Source of the DNA: UBA4971 sp029551185
Lineage (GTDB): Bacteria > Bacillota > SHA-98 > UBA4971
Direction of reading: 5' to 3'
Length of the DNA: 64,000 nt
Assembly: GCA_035593725.1 (NCBI GenBank)
Contig: DAOSZN010000012.1
Location: forward strand, 1 to 64,000
Shown: piece by piece, positions 51,195-59,712 of the stretch
How the letters are laid out: each line of letters begins with the position of its first letter
Numbering within the stretch: position 1 is the stretch's first letter
Made by a program: the position numbers and the translations under genes
The notes under the pieces: generated by a model
Seen by the model: only the letters and a program-made list of their open reading frames with translations
Databases searched by the model: none
Told to the model about the DNA's origin: nothing

Positions 51195-51653
51195 GTGAGA
51201 AGAGGCTTTATTGACAGGCTCCTTGACTTTATGGGGTTCGGCGAAGTACCTGATGATACATGTGAATTTGCGGAGGACGCCATACTTCGGAATGACGGAG
51301 GCCTGCAAGGCGGACCAGGTCAGCGAGGGAGAGGCCTGGTTGCCCTTCCTCAATCGCCTAAAGCGAGACTTGTGGTTACAGAACCAGAATCCTTTGACGA
51401 TATACCCGGAATTCTCGAACATTTGAAGAAAAGGCGTCCTGTTATTGTGCGGATATCAGACATAGACCGTGAGTTAGCCAGACGCGTATTGGATTTCGCA
51501 GGAGGAGCCACATATGCGCTTAACGGCAGTATGCAAAAAGTCAGCGAAGGCGTTTTCTTGTTCACACCGAGCAATTTTGAGATAGGCCTGGATTTGCCGG
51601 AAGGGGAGGAGAAGCGAGAAAGGAATCTGCCTCCCTTTTTCGACAGGCGCTAG
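51195..51653 (+). CDS. sepF: Cell division protein SepF
   Basis: The 152-residue protein binds membranes and the FtsZ C-terminal peptide. A short amphipathic N-terminal helix (MRRGFIDRLLDFMGFG) precedes a variable linker. The DUF552 domain (~60-140) follows, with RLVVTEPESFDDIPGILEHLKKRRPVIVRI and DFAGGATYALNGSMQKVSEGVFLFTPSNFEI. GTG 51195 is 2 bp after the yggS stop. It complements ftsA and ftsZ as Z-ring anchor. Confidence 0.95.
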   Translation: MRRGFIDRLLDFMGFGEVPDDTCEFAEDAILRNDGGLQGGPGQRGRGLVALPQSPKARLVVTEPESFDDIPGILEHLKKRRPVIVRISDIDRELARRVLDFAGGATYALNGSMQKVSEGVFLFTPSNFEIGLDLPEGEEKRERNLPPFFDRR

Positions 51654-51672
51654 ATAAGGAGGCATAAGAGAT

Positions 51673-51924
51673 ATGGATTTGGAGTCCAGAATTGCAGTTG
51701 TAGGCGTAGTCGTGGAAGATAGGGTGAATGCTGCAGCGAAGGTCAATGAAATCCTAAGTCTTCATGCAGACATAATCGTTGGACGTCTCGGGGTTCCACA
51801 TAAGGAAAGAAACGCAGGAGTCATAGCCCTAATCATCAACGGAACTACAGATGAAATCGGCAGTCTCACAGGCAAACTAGGTAATGTAAAAGGTGTTAAG
51901 GTAAGATCAGCGATAACTACATAG
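51673..51924 (+). CDS. TM1266-family small regulator (iron-only hydrogenase system type)
   Basis: The 83-residue ferredoxin-like fold protein resembles the TM1266 group (RIAVVGVVVEDRVNAAAKVNEILSLHADIIVGRLGVPHKERNAGVIALIINGT is the conserved region; only its start and end need be compared). The group is annotated as a putative regulator of the [FeFe]-hydrogenase system, with ACT/NikR-like fold. No hydrogenase genes are in the window. ATG 51673 follows AAGGAGG. A clear terminator follows. Confidence 0.8.
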   Translation: MDLESRIAVVGVVVEDRVNAAAKVNEILSLHADIIVGRLGVPHKERNAGVIALIINGTTDEIGSLTGKLGNVKGVKVRSAITT

Positions 51925-51960
51925 AAGCGATGGCAATTGTCTTTAGGACTCGGATAGAAT

Positions 51961-52004
51961 AGAGAGGCGATGTGCACTTATGGCACATATCGCCTCTCTT
52001 CTTA
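51961..52004 (+). terminator. Intrinsic terminator after the TM1266-like gene
   Basis: AGAGAGGCGA-TGTGC pairs with GCACA-(TA)-TCGCCTCTCT across a 7-nt loop, a ~15-bp stem, followed by TCTTCTTAATT. It closes the HlyD-yggS-sepF-TM1266 run. Confidence 0.85.
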
Positions 52005-52106
52005 ATTAGCACTGTTTTGCGACGCTTTTGCATGTTTGGACGCGCACAATTAACAGGCAGTTAAAACCATGGTTGTCCGGACAGACTAATGGGAGGACAT
52101 TAAATT

Positions 52107-52433
52107 ATGACAAAGAGAAGTCGTCAGAAAGAGGCTACTATCGACCAAAATACCGCAAACATGCTTATCCGCCGCATAGCCGAGTTATCCCTTGCTATGG
52201 ATAAGATGAACATTGCCGAGTACGTTGAGTTCCTTAAGAATCCCAGAAGAATAATATTCGTAAACTTCTTAGGGGGACTGGCCCGTGGCTTCGGCATAGG
52301 TATAGGCGCTACAATTCTCGCAGCTCTTTTCATCATGATCCTGTCCAAAATTGTCCAGCTGAATATCCCTGTAATCGGTGAATTCATCGCTGAAATCGTG
52401 AAGACGGTGAACACCCACATGAGATTGAGATAG
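52107..52433 (+). CDS. DUF5665-like small membrane protein
   Basis: The 108-residue protein has a charged N-terminal half with EYVEFLKNPRRIIFVNFLGGLARGFG. One strongly hydrophobic segment (~66-90, GIGIGATILAALFIMILSKIVQL) and an amphipathic C terminus follow. The GLARG motif before the helix resembles DUF5665 family proteins, which have no known function. It is 14 bp upstream of the yteA-like gene. ATG 52107 follows GGGAGG. Confidence 0.7.
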   Translation: MTKRSRQKEATIDQNTANMLIRRIAELSLAMDKMNIAEYVEFLKNPRRIIFVNFLGGLARGFGIGIGATILAALFIMILSKIVQLNIPVIGEFIAEIVKTVNTHMRLR

Positions 52434-52446
52434 GAGGAAGAAAGCT

Positions 52447-53130
52447 ATGGACAAAGAGACTATGCAAACCTACCGGGCACGGTTACTGTCTGAAAAATCA
52501 AGACTTAAGCAGCGTATTGAATTGCTCGAGGGGAAAGGCGAAGGAGGCATAAGGCAATCCATGAAAGACTCCATAGGAGAGCTTTCGCTCTATGATAACC
52601 ACCCTGCTGATATCTCCTCTGAACTCTTTGAACGCGGGAAAGACACTAAGCTATGTGAAGACGCCAAGATTATCCTGGATAGGGTTAATGAAGCGATAGA
52701 CCTTATAGATACCGGCAAGTACGGCACATGTCAAAACTGCGGCCATGATATCGAAAGCGACAGACTGGATCTCATCCCCTACACCCGCCTCTGCAGCAAA
52801 TGTCAGGACAATGTTCAAAATACAGCTCCTCCTAAGCGTGACAGGCCTATCGAAGAAGAAGTGCTTGGGATTCCGTTCGGGGATCGTGTCCGTAACAGAA
52901 AGAGTCCCGGCATAGACGGGGAAGATGTCTGGCAAGATCTGGAGAGATATGGGACAGCAAACGGCCCTCAGGATCTGGTCGGCATTCTTTCCGGCGAGGA
53001 AGTATTTCAAGGAGGCGGGGAACAGACACGAGGAGCTGTTGAAGACGTGGAACTTATTGCGACAAAGGACTATAAAGTGATTCCGGGCGGAGAGCGAAGC
53101 CGCCCAAAGCGGAGACGACACCGAGTGTAG
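52447..53130 (+). CDS. yteA: TraR/DksA-type zinc finger protein, YteA-like
   Basis: The 227-residue protein has an N-terminal coiled coil (~5-35), the conserved SIGELSLYDNHPADISSELFERGKD block of YteA proteins, and a C4 zinc finger (CQNCGHDIESDRLDLIPYTRLCSKC) at ~99-123. A low-complexity C-terminal half (~125-227) ends in a basic tail (RSRPKRRRHRV). YteA-type proteins are sporulation-associated relatives of DksA, which binds the RNA polymerase secondary channel; whether this one does so is unknown. Confidence 0.85.
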   Translation: MDKETMQTYRARLLSEKSRLKQRIELLEGKGEGGIRQSMKDSIGELSLYDNHPADISSELFERGKDTKLCEDAKIILDRVNEAIDLIDTGKYGTCQNCGHDIESDRLDLIPYTRLCSKCQDNVQNTAPPKRDRPIEEEVLGIPFGDRVRNRKSPGIDGEDVWQDLERYGTANGPQDLVGILSGEEVFQGGGEQTRGAVEDVELIATKDYKVIPGGERSRPKRRRHRV

Positions 53131-53133
53131 TTC

Positions 53134-53162
53134 TTGAACTCACTTTCGATGTATGGTACAAT
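53134..53162 (+). promoter_or_regulatory. Sigma-A promoter for lspA-lgt
   Basis: TTGAAC (53134-53139), a 17-bp spacer and TACAAT (53157-53162) begin 4 bp after the yteA stop. The predicted transcript start near 53169 rules out translation starts upstream of it. Confidence 0.7.
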
Positions 53163-53184
53163 ACCCACGTTAAGGGCTTGTCTT

Positions 53185-53679
53185 ATGAGAATATGCGACT
53201 CAGCGAGGAGATGTCCTGTAACAGTGCGGTCAATTCTCTTGCCGGTAGCCGTTTTCGTCCTTGATCAGATTACCAAAGGCCTGGTGGAAAGGACAGTTCC
53301 CAATGGAGCTGTAATTCCTGTCCTGGGAGGATCAGTTCAGATATCCCGAGTCTACAATCCAGGCTCTGCGCTAGGTGTTTTACCCACGGCAAGAATCCCG
53401 ATTGCCGTGTCCTGCATTGTTTTATTAGCTTGGATCATAGTTGTAGTGCAGGGCATAGACAAACGTCTCGGTGAGAACTTCCGGAGAGGGGCCGGGCTGG
53501 TTGTAGGTGGAGCAGCAGGAAACCTAATTGATAGAATCCGACTTGGCTCAGTAATCGACTTTATTGACTTACGCGTCTGGCCTGTGTTTAATGTGGCAGA
53601 TATAGCTGTGTGCGTAGGAGCAGCCATCTTGGTTTACAGTTTGGTCACAGGAAACCCTGGGGGGAGGAGTAGTAAATGA
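53185..53679 (+). CDS. lspA: Lipoprotein signal peptidase LspA
   Basis: The 164-residue inner-membrane aspartyl peptidase removes signal peptides from diacylglyceryl-prolipoproteins. Four hydrophobic segments and the family motifs are visible: VLDQITKGLVE, RVYNPGSALGVL, GGAAGNLIDRIRLGSVIDFIDL (first catalytic Asp) and WPVFNVADIAVCVG (second catalytic Asp). ATG 53185 has AAGGG 8 bp upstream and lies just inside the predicted transcript; GTG 53224 is an alternative. It overlaps lgt by 4 bp. Confidence 0.93.
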   Translation: MRICDSARRCPVTVRSILLPVAVFVLDQITKGLVERTVPNGAVIPVLGGSVQISRVYNPGSALGVLPTARIPIAVSCIVLLAWIIVVVQGIDKRLGENFRRGAGLVVGGAAGNLIDRIRLGSVIDFIDLRVWPVFNVADIAVCVGAAILVYSLVTGNPGGRSSK

Positions 53680-54434
53680 GGCCTATTCTATTTCAAATTG
53701 GGAGGGTGCCTATCCTCTCATACGGCTTTTCTCTCGCGATAGCTTTCGTTGTGTGCACACTCTTGGCAATGCGAGAAGCCAAGCGAAGAGACATCGATCC
53801 TGACAAAGTTATTGACCTAGCCCTATATTTATGCATTTCAGGGATAATCGGAGCAAGACTCCTATTCGTCCTGCTCGATATCCCAACATACTTTAAGGAC
53901 CCAATTCAGATTATCAATCTCCGCGATGGCGGACTCTCATATCACGGAGGATTTGTCGCTGCGCTTCTTGTCGGAATAGCATTCACACGCCGTTCAGGGA
54001 TTGACGGCTGGGTTATGGCCGATATTATCGCCCCTCTGGTAGCGCTGGGCTATGCCATCGTCAGAATTGGATGCCTCCTGAATGGCTGCTGTTATGGGAT
54101 ACCGACAGATGTCCCATGGGCTTTGGCATGTCGCGCAGGTGACGCTACCCTGAGACATCCCACTCAGATTTATGCGTCTCTTGCAAGTTTAGCAATTTTC
54201 ATCATTCTGTATGCTAAGAGGGATCACAAAAAGTTCCCGGGATACCTCATGTTTCTCTATGTAGGACTCTATTCGATAAGCAGGTTTGTCGTAGAGATTT
54301 TCAGGGATGTGCCGAGACTGATCGGCCCGTTTTCCCTGGCTCAACTTGCAAGCCTTCTTTTCATATTCGGCGCGTTTGCCAGTATATATGTTTTATCTTC
54401 TGAAGCAGTTGACGAGAAGATGCCGGCAAAATAG
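53676..54434 (+). CDS. lgt: Prolipoprotein diacylglyceryl transferase Lgt
   Basis: The 252-residue polytopic membrane enzyme transfers diacylglycerol to the lipobox cysteine, the step before LspA. It has about seven hydrophobic segments. GGLSYHGGFVAAL, with the conserved Tyr/His-Gly, and the signature region RIGCLLNGCCYGIPTDVPWAL mark the Cys-rich variant common in Bacillota; HPTQIYASL follows. The ATGA overlap with lspA couples the two lipoprotein maturation enzymes. Confidence 0.94.
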   Translation: MRPILFQIGRVPILSYGFSLAIAFVVCTLLAMREAKRRDIDPDKVIDLALYLCISGIIGARLLFVLLDIPTYFKDPIQIINLRDGGLSYHGGFVAALLVGIAFTRRSGIDGWVMADIIAPLVALGYAIVRIGCLLNGCCYGIPTDVPWALACRAGDATLRHPTQIYASLASLAIFIILYAKRDHKKFPGYLMFLYVGLYSISRFVVEIFRDVPRLIGPFSLAQLASLLFIFGAFASIYVLSSEAVDEKMPAK

Positions 54435-54436
54435 CG

Positions 54437-55417
54437 GTGATCGGCATGGAATCGCCTGGGGCCGGTATGCCTGAAATCAAGACAATCAATGTAGAAGAAT
54501 CCGATGAGGGCAAGCGCCTTGATGTTTATCTTTCACGGCAGCTTGCCCTTTCCAGGTCTCTTGTACAAAAACTCATTACAAGTAATCTTGTCATGGTAAA
54601 TGGGGAGCATCCAAGAGTAAGCAGAAGAGTAAAGGCAGGCGATATTCTCTCTGTCGCCATTCCTGCCCCTGAAAAAGACGAAATCTTGCCTGAGGATATC
54701 CCCTTGGACATACTCTACGAAGATGATGACATAATCGCAGTAAACAAACCTCGCGGCATAGTCGTTCATCCTGCTTGTGGCAACAGGTCAGGGACACTGG
54801 TAAATGCCCTTCTTGCCCACAGTGAGAAGCTGTCGACTATAGGCGGAAAAGAACGCCCCGGGATTGTCCATAGGCTTGACAAGGATACATCAGGCGTAAT
54901 TCTTGTTGCGAAAAATGATGAAACTCATATTGCTCTTCAGAGAGACCTCAAGCGGCGTATGGTGGAGAAAATCTATCTTGCGATAGTCCGAGGCGTCCCC
55001 AAAGACAGGGAAGGCCTTATCAATGCAGCAGTGGGACGCCATCCGATTCACAGAAAAAACATGGCGGTGCTTGCAGAAGAGAAGGGACGGTCTGCACTCA
55101 CATACTATGAAACATTACAGGAATTCCAAGGGTACGCTTTGCTCAGAGTTCGACCGATTACCGGAAGGACTCACCAGATACGAGTGCACTTGAAGCACAT
55201 CGGCCATCCGATTGTCGGCGACAAGGTATACGGACCTTTGCGACGAGACTCTTTGGGCATGACAGGACAGGCTTTGCATGCTTTTTCCCTGGCCTTCGCC
55301 CACCCGACAACCGGTGAACATATGTACATAGAAGCGCCGATGCCGGAGGATATGTGTTCAGTCTTGAGAAAACTTGATAACGGAGGCCGAAGACAGTATG
55401 TTGGACATATTGATTAA
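54437..55417 (+). CDS. RluA-family 23S rRNA pseudouridine synthase (RluD-like)
   Basis: The ~326-residue pseudouridine synthase has an N-terminal S4 RNA-binding domain (~16-75: GKRLDVYLSRQLALSRSLVQKLI) and a catalytic domain with the RluA motif HRLDKDTSGVILVAKN containing the nucleophilic aspartate, then RPITGRTHQIRVHLKHIGHPIVGD. Targets are probably uridines of 23S rRNA helix 69. GTG 54437 and ATGs 54446 and 54467 are all in frame, and none has a strong ribosome binding site, so the start is uncertain. It follows lgt by 2 bp, as ylyB follows lspA in B. subtilis. Confidence 0.92.
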   Translation: MIGMESPGAGMPEIKTINVEESDEGKRLDVYLSRQLALSRSLVQKLITSNLVMVNGEHPRVSRRVKAGDILSVAIPAPEKDEILPEDIPLDILYEDDDIIAVNKPRGIVVHPACGNRSGTLVNALLAHSEKLSTIGGKERPGIVHRLDKDTSGVILVAKNDETHIALQRDLKRRMVEKIYLAIVRGVPKDREGLINAAVGRHPIHRKNMAVLAEEKGRSALTYYETLQEFQGYALLRVRPITGRTHQIRVHLKHIGHPIVGDKVYGPLRRDSLGMTGQALHAFSLAFAHPTTGEHMYIEAPMPEDMCSVLRKLDNGGRRQYVGHID

Positions 55418-57020
55418 GAACGCCCGTATTGTGGACGGGACCGGAAATCCGTGGTTCCGGGGAGATATCGGAGTATTTCAAGGATACATAGTAACCATGG
55501 ACAGACACGTAGATGAATCAGCTCACCTGGTTATTGATGCGGACGGACGCGTGGCAAGCCCGGGGTTCATTGATATTCATTCCCATGACGATCTTAGCTT
55601 CCCGCGGGATCCTGACAATCTCTCCAAACTCTCTCAAGGCGTCACAACGGTTGTAGTAGGTAACTGTGGGTTTTCAATGTACCCTACAGTGCCGGAAACC
55701 AAGTCTCAAAGCTGTGCCTTCTTGGCTTCTCTATCGAAGCACGTCACAGAAGATGATCTCTATCATCAGATTCATGACTATTCCTCTTCCTTGGAAAAGC
55801 AGGGGCTTACCACAAATATGGCTAGTCTCGCAGGTCACGGAGCAATCCGCGTAGCGGTCATGGGGTATGACCCGGGTCCCCCGTCCCGAGAGCAACTGTC
55901 TGAGATGAAACGCCTTCTCAGGGAAGCTATTTGTGGCGGGGCTTTTGGGTTGTCTATTGGCCTTATTTATGCGCCAGGCTCTTTCGCAAATACAGCTGAA
56001 CTCACAGAACTCGCCAAGACAGCAGGGGAATGCGGAGGGTTCCTTGCAGCCCATATCCGTACATATGGAACATGCCTTCTTGAATCCATCGAGGAATTAC
56101 TGGAAATCCTGAAAGAGGCGAGGATACCGGGACAACTGTCACACCTGGAAGCAGTAGGGGCGGAGAATTGGGGGAAAGTAAGTCAAGCCCTTGCCCTTAT
56201 GGAAGAGGCGCGGAGGTTGGGGATTGACATTACCTGTGATATGTATCCTTACACAGTAGCTAGCACTACGCTGATCTCCCTTCTTCCTCCCTGGGCGCAA
56301 GAAGGCGGGATTGACAATCTAAGTGCATTGCTTGATGATGAAGAAAAACGCGCAAGGATAAAACATGAAACGCTGAACGGCATGTCTGACAAGATGTGGG
56401 AATGCAAGGTTAACCTGGTGGGTTGGAAAAACATTACAGCCTCTTCCGTATCCTCTGCAAAGTACAAGGCATACGAGGGGAAGAACTTCCAAGAGCTTGC
56501 GGACGAACTTGGAAAGGATCCCTTCGATATCCTAACAACCCTTCTCGTAGCTGATCGCGGTAAGACGCTGGGGCTTATGTCCGCGTTCCATCCGGAAGAC
56601 ATATTAGCAGTGTTTGCCTCACCACTACATATGGTTGGGTCTGATGGAATATGGACATGTGATGGCAAACCTCACCCAAGGCAGTACGGAACCTTTAGCA
56701 AGGTGCTTAGGCACATGGTACATGATACAGGAATTCTCACCCTTGAAGAAGCAGTAAGGAAAATGACCTCTCAGCCTGCAGGGCGCTTGGGTCTCCTCGG
56801 AAGAGGGATCCTGAAACCCGGAATGGCTGCGGACATCATAATATTCTCACCTGACGAGGTGGAAGATGTCGCGACCTTTGATAACCCCCGTGGATTATCC
56901 AAAGGGTTTTCCCATGTAATTGTCAATGGCAAACTTGCTTTTTGCGATGGGAAACTGCAAGGAGAACGGCCAGGCCGCTTCCTGAAGCACGGCAGGCCTT
57001 GTTTGAACTCAGCCCGTTAG
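55398..57020 (+). CDS. N-acyl-D-amino-acid deacylase (D-aminoacylase family)
   Basis: The 540-residue amidohydrolase resembles COG3653 D-aminoacylases, which release D-amino acids from N-acyl derivatives. The metal site motif is intact (GFIDIHSHDDL). The cysteine ligand lies in VVVGNCGFSMYP, further histidines in HIRTYG and QLSHLEA, and the catalytic aspartate in MVGSDGIWTCDGKPHPR. The C terminus has the usual LKPGMAADIIIF. ATG 55398 follows CGGAGG and overlaps the pseudouridine synthase gene by 20 bp. It precedes a diaminopimelate-dehydrogenase-like gene, which also handles a D-configured centre. Confidence 0.88.
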   Translation: MLDILIKNARIVDGTGNPWFRGDIGVFQGYIVTMDRHVDESAHLVIDADGRVASPGFIDIHSHDDLSFPRDPDNLSKLSQGVTTVVVGNCGFSMYPTVPETKSQSCAFLASLSKHVTEDDLYHQIHDYSSSLEKQGLTTNMASLAGHGAIRVAVMGYDPGPPSREQLSEMKRLLREAICGGAFGLSIGLIYAPGSFANTAELTELAKTAGECGGFLAAHIRTYGTCLLESIEELLEILKEARIPGQLSHLEAVGAENWGKVSQALALMEEARRLGIDITCDMYPYTVASTTLISLLPPWAQEGGIDNLSALLDDEEKRARIKHETLNGMSDKMWECKVNLVGWKNITASSVSSAKYKAYEGKNFQELADELGKDPFDILTTLLVADRGKTLGLMSAFHPEDILAVFASPLHMVGSDGIWTCDGKPHPRQYGTFSKVLRHMVHDTGILTLEEAVRKMTSQPAGRLGLLGRGILKPGMAADIIIFSPDEVEDVATFDNPRGLSKGFSHVIVNGKLAFCDGKLQGERPGRFLKHGRPCLNSAR

Positions 57021-57073
57021 AAATGCTTGGGTTGTCGCAGCTCTCTTGCGTACCTAAATTTTGAGAGAAGGCA

Positions 57074-57994
57074 ATGAATATGTCAAATGAAAAAAAACAT
57101 AGGGTTGCAGTAATAGGATGTGGAAATGTAGGAAGATTCGCTGCCCAAGCTATTTTAGCTTCTTGCGATCTGGAACTTGCAGGAATAGTGAGAAGGCCTG
57201 AAAGCCTCTCTAAGCCTGTCCCGCCTGAGCTGGCCGGTATTCCTGTCGTTAAGTCCATCGAGAACCTGGACCATGTAGAAGTCGCATGTCTTGCTGTTCC
57301 TACCCGCCAAGTTCCCAAGTGCGCAGAGGAAATCTTAAGCTTAGGCATAAACACAGTGGACAGTCATGATATCCACCATGAACTTATCTGTGTTAAGAAG
57401 ACCCTTGACAGTGTGGCGCGACGTGCAGGAAGCGTTGCGATAATTTCCGCAGGATGGGATCCCGGAACTGATTCGTTGATTCGCGTGATACTGGAAATCA
57501 TGGCGCCTCTGGGAATTACCTACACAAACTTCGGGCCGGGGATGAGCATGGGACATACAACAGCAGTAAAGGCTATTCCCGGCGTAAAAGATGCGATATC
57601 GATAACCTGTCCTAAAGGCTCAGGAATACACCGCCGCATGGTGTACGTACAGCTTGATGAAGGCGCTGATTTTGACACAGTGAGAGAAGCTATCATAACC
57701 GATCCCTACTTTAGCAATGATGAAACTGTCGTTATGTGCACTGACAACGTAGAAGACCTAAGAGACTTAGGGCATGGGGTTGTGATTGAAAGAAGAGGCA
57801 TTTCCGGCGTATCCTCCAACCAGAGGTTTAAGTTTGAAATGAGCATAAATAACCCTGCTCTCACAGGACAGATTATGGTAGGAGCCGCAAGGGCAAGTCT
57901 CAAACAATCCCCCGGAGCTTACACCTTGCCTGAATTGCCTCTAATTGACTTTCTTTATGGAGACAAGGACCGTCTCCTTGCGAAGCTCGTCTAA
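57074..57994 (+). CDS. ddh: Diaminopimelate dehydrogenase-like NAD(P)-dependent enzyme
   Basis: The 306-residue protein has an N-terminal Rossmann loop (VAVIGCGNVGRFAAQAIL). Blocks shared with meso-diaminopimelate dehydrogenase follow: TVDSHDIHHEL, SAGWDPGTDSLIRV, FGPGMSMGHT, AIPGVKDA and GHGVVIERRG, ending with NNPALTGQIMVGAARASLKQSPGAYTLPE (named by its ends). Ddh reversibly aminates the D-centre of tetrahydrodipicolinate to meso-DAP. It could supply DAP and lysine, degrade DAP from cell walls, or act on another D-amino acid; the neighbouring D-aminoacylase and lysine fermentation genes favour a catabolic role, by inference. Confidence 0.85.
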   Translation: MNMSNEKKHRVAVIGCGNVGRFAAQAILASCDLELAGIVRRPESLSKPVPPELAGIPVVKSIENLDHVEVACLAVPTRQVPKCAEEILSLGINTVDSHDIHHELICVKKTLDSVARRAGSVAIISAGWDPGTDSLIRVILEIMAPLGITYTNFGPGMSMGHTTAVKAIPGVKDAISITCPKGSGIHRRMVYVQLDEGADFDTVREAIITDPYFSNDETVVMCTDNVEDLRDLGHGVVIERRGISGVSSNQRFKFEMSINNPALTGQIMVGAARASLKQSPGAYTLPELPLIDFLYGDKDRLLAKLV

Positions 57995-58109
57995 ACCTCG
58001 TCAGGCGCCGTTATAAGCTCTGTTTCCAACGAATTAACCCATATCTCCCACCAACCGGTGAAGGAATCCCGGCCAAAGGCGTGTAAGTGTCAATTGGGAG
58101 GTCGCAAAA

Positions 58110-59495
58110 ATGTGTCAGGGTCCGGCAAGGGGGCGCTTCCATTCCCGGCTTTTTTATGTGCAGGCAATACTTGTTTTTATAGCCATTAGCCTAATAATAC
58201 CCACTCGTTCAGTCTTAGCGAATTTTGCTCCCGTAGCCAGTTTTAGAAACCACGAAGCATCTAAACTCGTCTTATTGGATGATGATGAACTTCTGGACTT
58301 TATCTCTAAGAGAGCTTTTGATTACTTTTGGCATGAAGCAAACCCGCATAATGGCCTTATTCCATACTGTAACGCTGCGGATTCGCCTTGCAGTGTAGCA
58401 GTGGTTGGCTTGGGACTGACTGCAATACCTGTGGGAATTGAGCGAGGATGGATAAGCAGGGAAGAGGGGTATCAAAGAGCAGTTACCACCTTAAGCACGC
58501 TGAGATCCGACAGCAGCCTGCGAGAGAATGGATTCTTCTATCAATTGCTTGATATGGATGAATGCAGCAGATTCAAGATGAGCAAGGCGTCTTCAATTGA
58601 TACAACCATTTTAATAGCAGGCGCCTTGTTCATAGGAGAGTTTTTTTCGCAAACTGTAATCCAAGACATGGCATATGACCTTTACGATGCTGTTAATTGG
58701 CAATGGATGATGAATCACGGTGAGACACTGACGAAGAGTTGGACACCTGAAGCGGGTTTCTCAAAAGAACGTTGGGACTCCTTCGATGAAAGCCTATTAA
58801 TGTACATCCTCGCAATGGGTTCTCCCACCTACCCAATTCCTGCGTCAACATGGCATAAAATCCGAAGGCCTGTCCGGGAAAACTACATCTTTGCACCTGA
58901 GGAAAGCCTTGCTTCTTATATCTTACCCCATATATGGCTGGACCTTAGAGGAAAAGAGGATTTCTACGCCAACTACTGGAACAATGCAGAGTTTGCAGCA
59001 AGATACAACCGGATTTACTCTATGCTTAAGCAAAATAAATCAAAATCCTATACTAAGGATATCTGGGGGTTAAGCGAATGTGAAGGCCCGAAGGGATATC
59101 AAGTATATGGGGCTTCAGCCTCCAATTACGACGGAACGTTCGCACCGTATGCTACTATCGGGTGCATCCCCTTTTCATCTTCGGCATCTATGCAAACAAT
59201 CAGAGGAATACTTAGGGATCATGGTGACAGCATATGGGGGAAGTACGGCTTCTTTTCAGGCTTCAACTTGGACAGATCCTGGTGGTCAGCGACATATCAT
59301 GGGATTGGTCAGGGAATCTGCCTGCTCATGATAGAAAACTACCGTACAGGCCTTATATGGAAACACATAGCGCATATTCCACCGATTCAAAGAGGATTAC
59401 GTTATGCGGAATTTCGTGCAAGCAAGATTTCTGAGGCATTAACCCCGGCCTACACTGCAGAAGTAGAAGGCAAACACCCCTTGTGGGACTTCTGA
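58110..59495 (+). CDS. Secreted glucoamylase-like domain protein (PF10091 type)
   Basis: The 461-residue protein has a signal peptide (~14-37) and a single glycoamylase-like domain like that in cyclic beta-1,2-glucan synthases and secreted BglX-neighbour proteins. Conserved blocks: LLDFISKRAFDYFWHEANPHNGLIP, SIDTTILIAGAL, LLMYILAMGSPT, ASNYDGTFAPYATIG and a terminal RGLRYAEFR. The enzymatic activity is not established for most members; hydrolysis or phosphorolysis of beta-glucans is likely. ATG 58110 follows GGGAGG. It is isolated from its neighbours by ~115 and ~215 bp gaps and may be an independent transcript. Confidence 0.85.
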   Translation: MCQGPARGRFHSRLFYVQAILVFIAISLIIPTRSVLANFAPVASFRNHEASKLVLLDDDELLDFISKRAFDYFWHEANPHNGLIPYCNAADSPCSVAVVGLGLTAIPVGIERGWISREEGYQRAVTTLSTLRSDSSLRENGFFYQLLDMDECSRFKMSKASSIDTTILIAGALFIGEFFSQTVIQDMAYDLYDAVNWQWMMNHGETLTKSWTPEAGFSKERWDSFDESLLMYILAMGSPTYPIPASTWHKIRRPVRENYIFAPEESLASYILPHIWLDLRGKEDFYANYWNNAEFAARYNRIYSMLKQNKSKSYTKDIWGLSECEGPKGYQVYGASASNYDGTFAPYATIGCIPFSSSASMQTIRGILRDHGDSIWGKYGFFSGFNLDRSWWSATYHGIGQGICLLMIENYRTGLIWKHIAHIPPIQRGLRYAEFRASKISEALTPAYTAEVEGKHPLWDF

Positions 59496-59523
59496 GCAAC
59501 TATTGAGAATGCGCCTAAACTTC

Positions 59524-59609
59524 GGCATATGCCTAACTTTCATCATTATATTTCCCGACCATCGTTTGTTCTTGAATTTCATATGTTACCGCATTAGACT
59601 AGCGTAAGA
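59524..59609. promoter_or_regulatory. Candidate activator sites upstream of the kdd operon
   Basis: A perfect palindrome GGCATATGCC (59524-59533) and a quasi-palindrome TTACCGC...GCGTAA (59587-59608) lie about 130 and 55-70 bp upstream of the sigma-54-type promoter, where enhancer-binding proteins usually bind. Neither is tied to a known regulator. Confidence 0.3.
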
Positions 59610-59654
59610 GCCTGTGCCGCCACAACCCCGGCCAAATGATTACCCGTGCTCTGG

Positions 59655-59670
59655 TGGCATGGAACTTGCA
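59655..59670 (+). promoter_or_regulatory. Sigma-54 (RpoN) promoter of the lysine fermentation operon
   Basis: TGGCATGGAACTTGCA matches the sigma-54 consensus TGGCAYRNNNNTTGCW at every defined position, with GG at -24 and GC at -12. Transcription would start near 59681, about 32 bp before kdd. Sigma-54 control of amino acid fermentation operons is common in anaerobic Bacillota. Confidence 0.82.
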
Positions 59671-59712
59671 ATAAGTTGTATATAAGGTTCTTAACGGGCG
59701 GGAGGGTTTAGT

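Noticed and set aside
57074..57994. 2,4-diaminopentanoate dehydrogenase (Ord) of ornithine fermentation
   Set aside because: The VDSHD, SAGWDPG and GPGMSMGHT blocks fit diaminopimelate dehydrogenase better, and no ornithine fermentation genes are nearby; not fully excluded.
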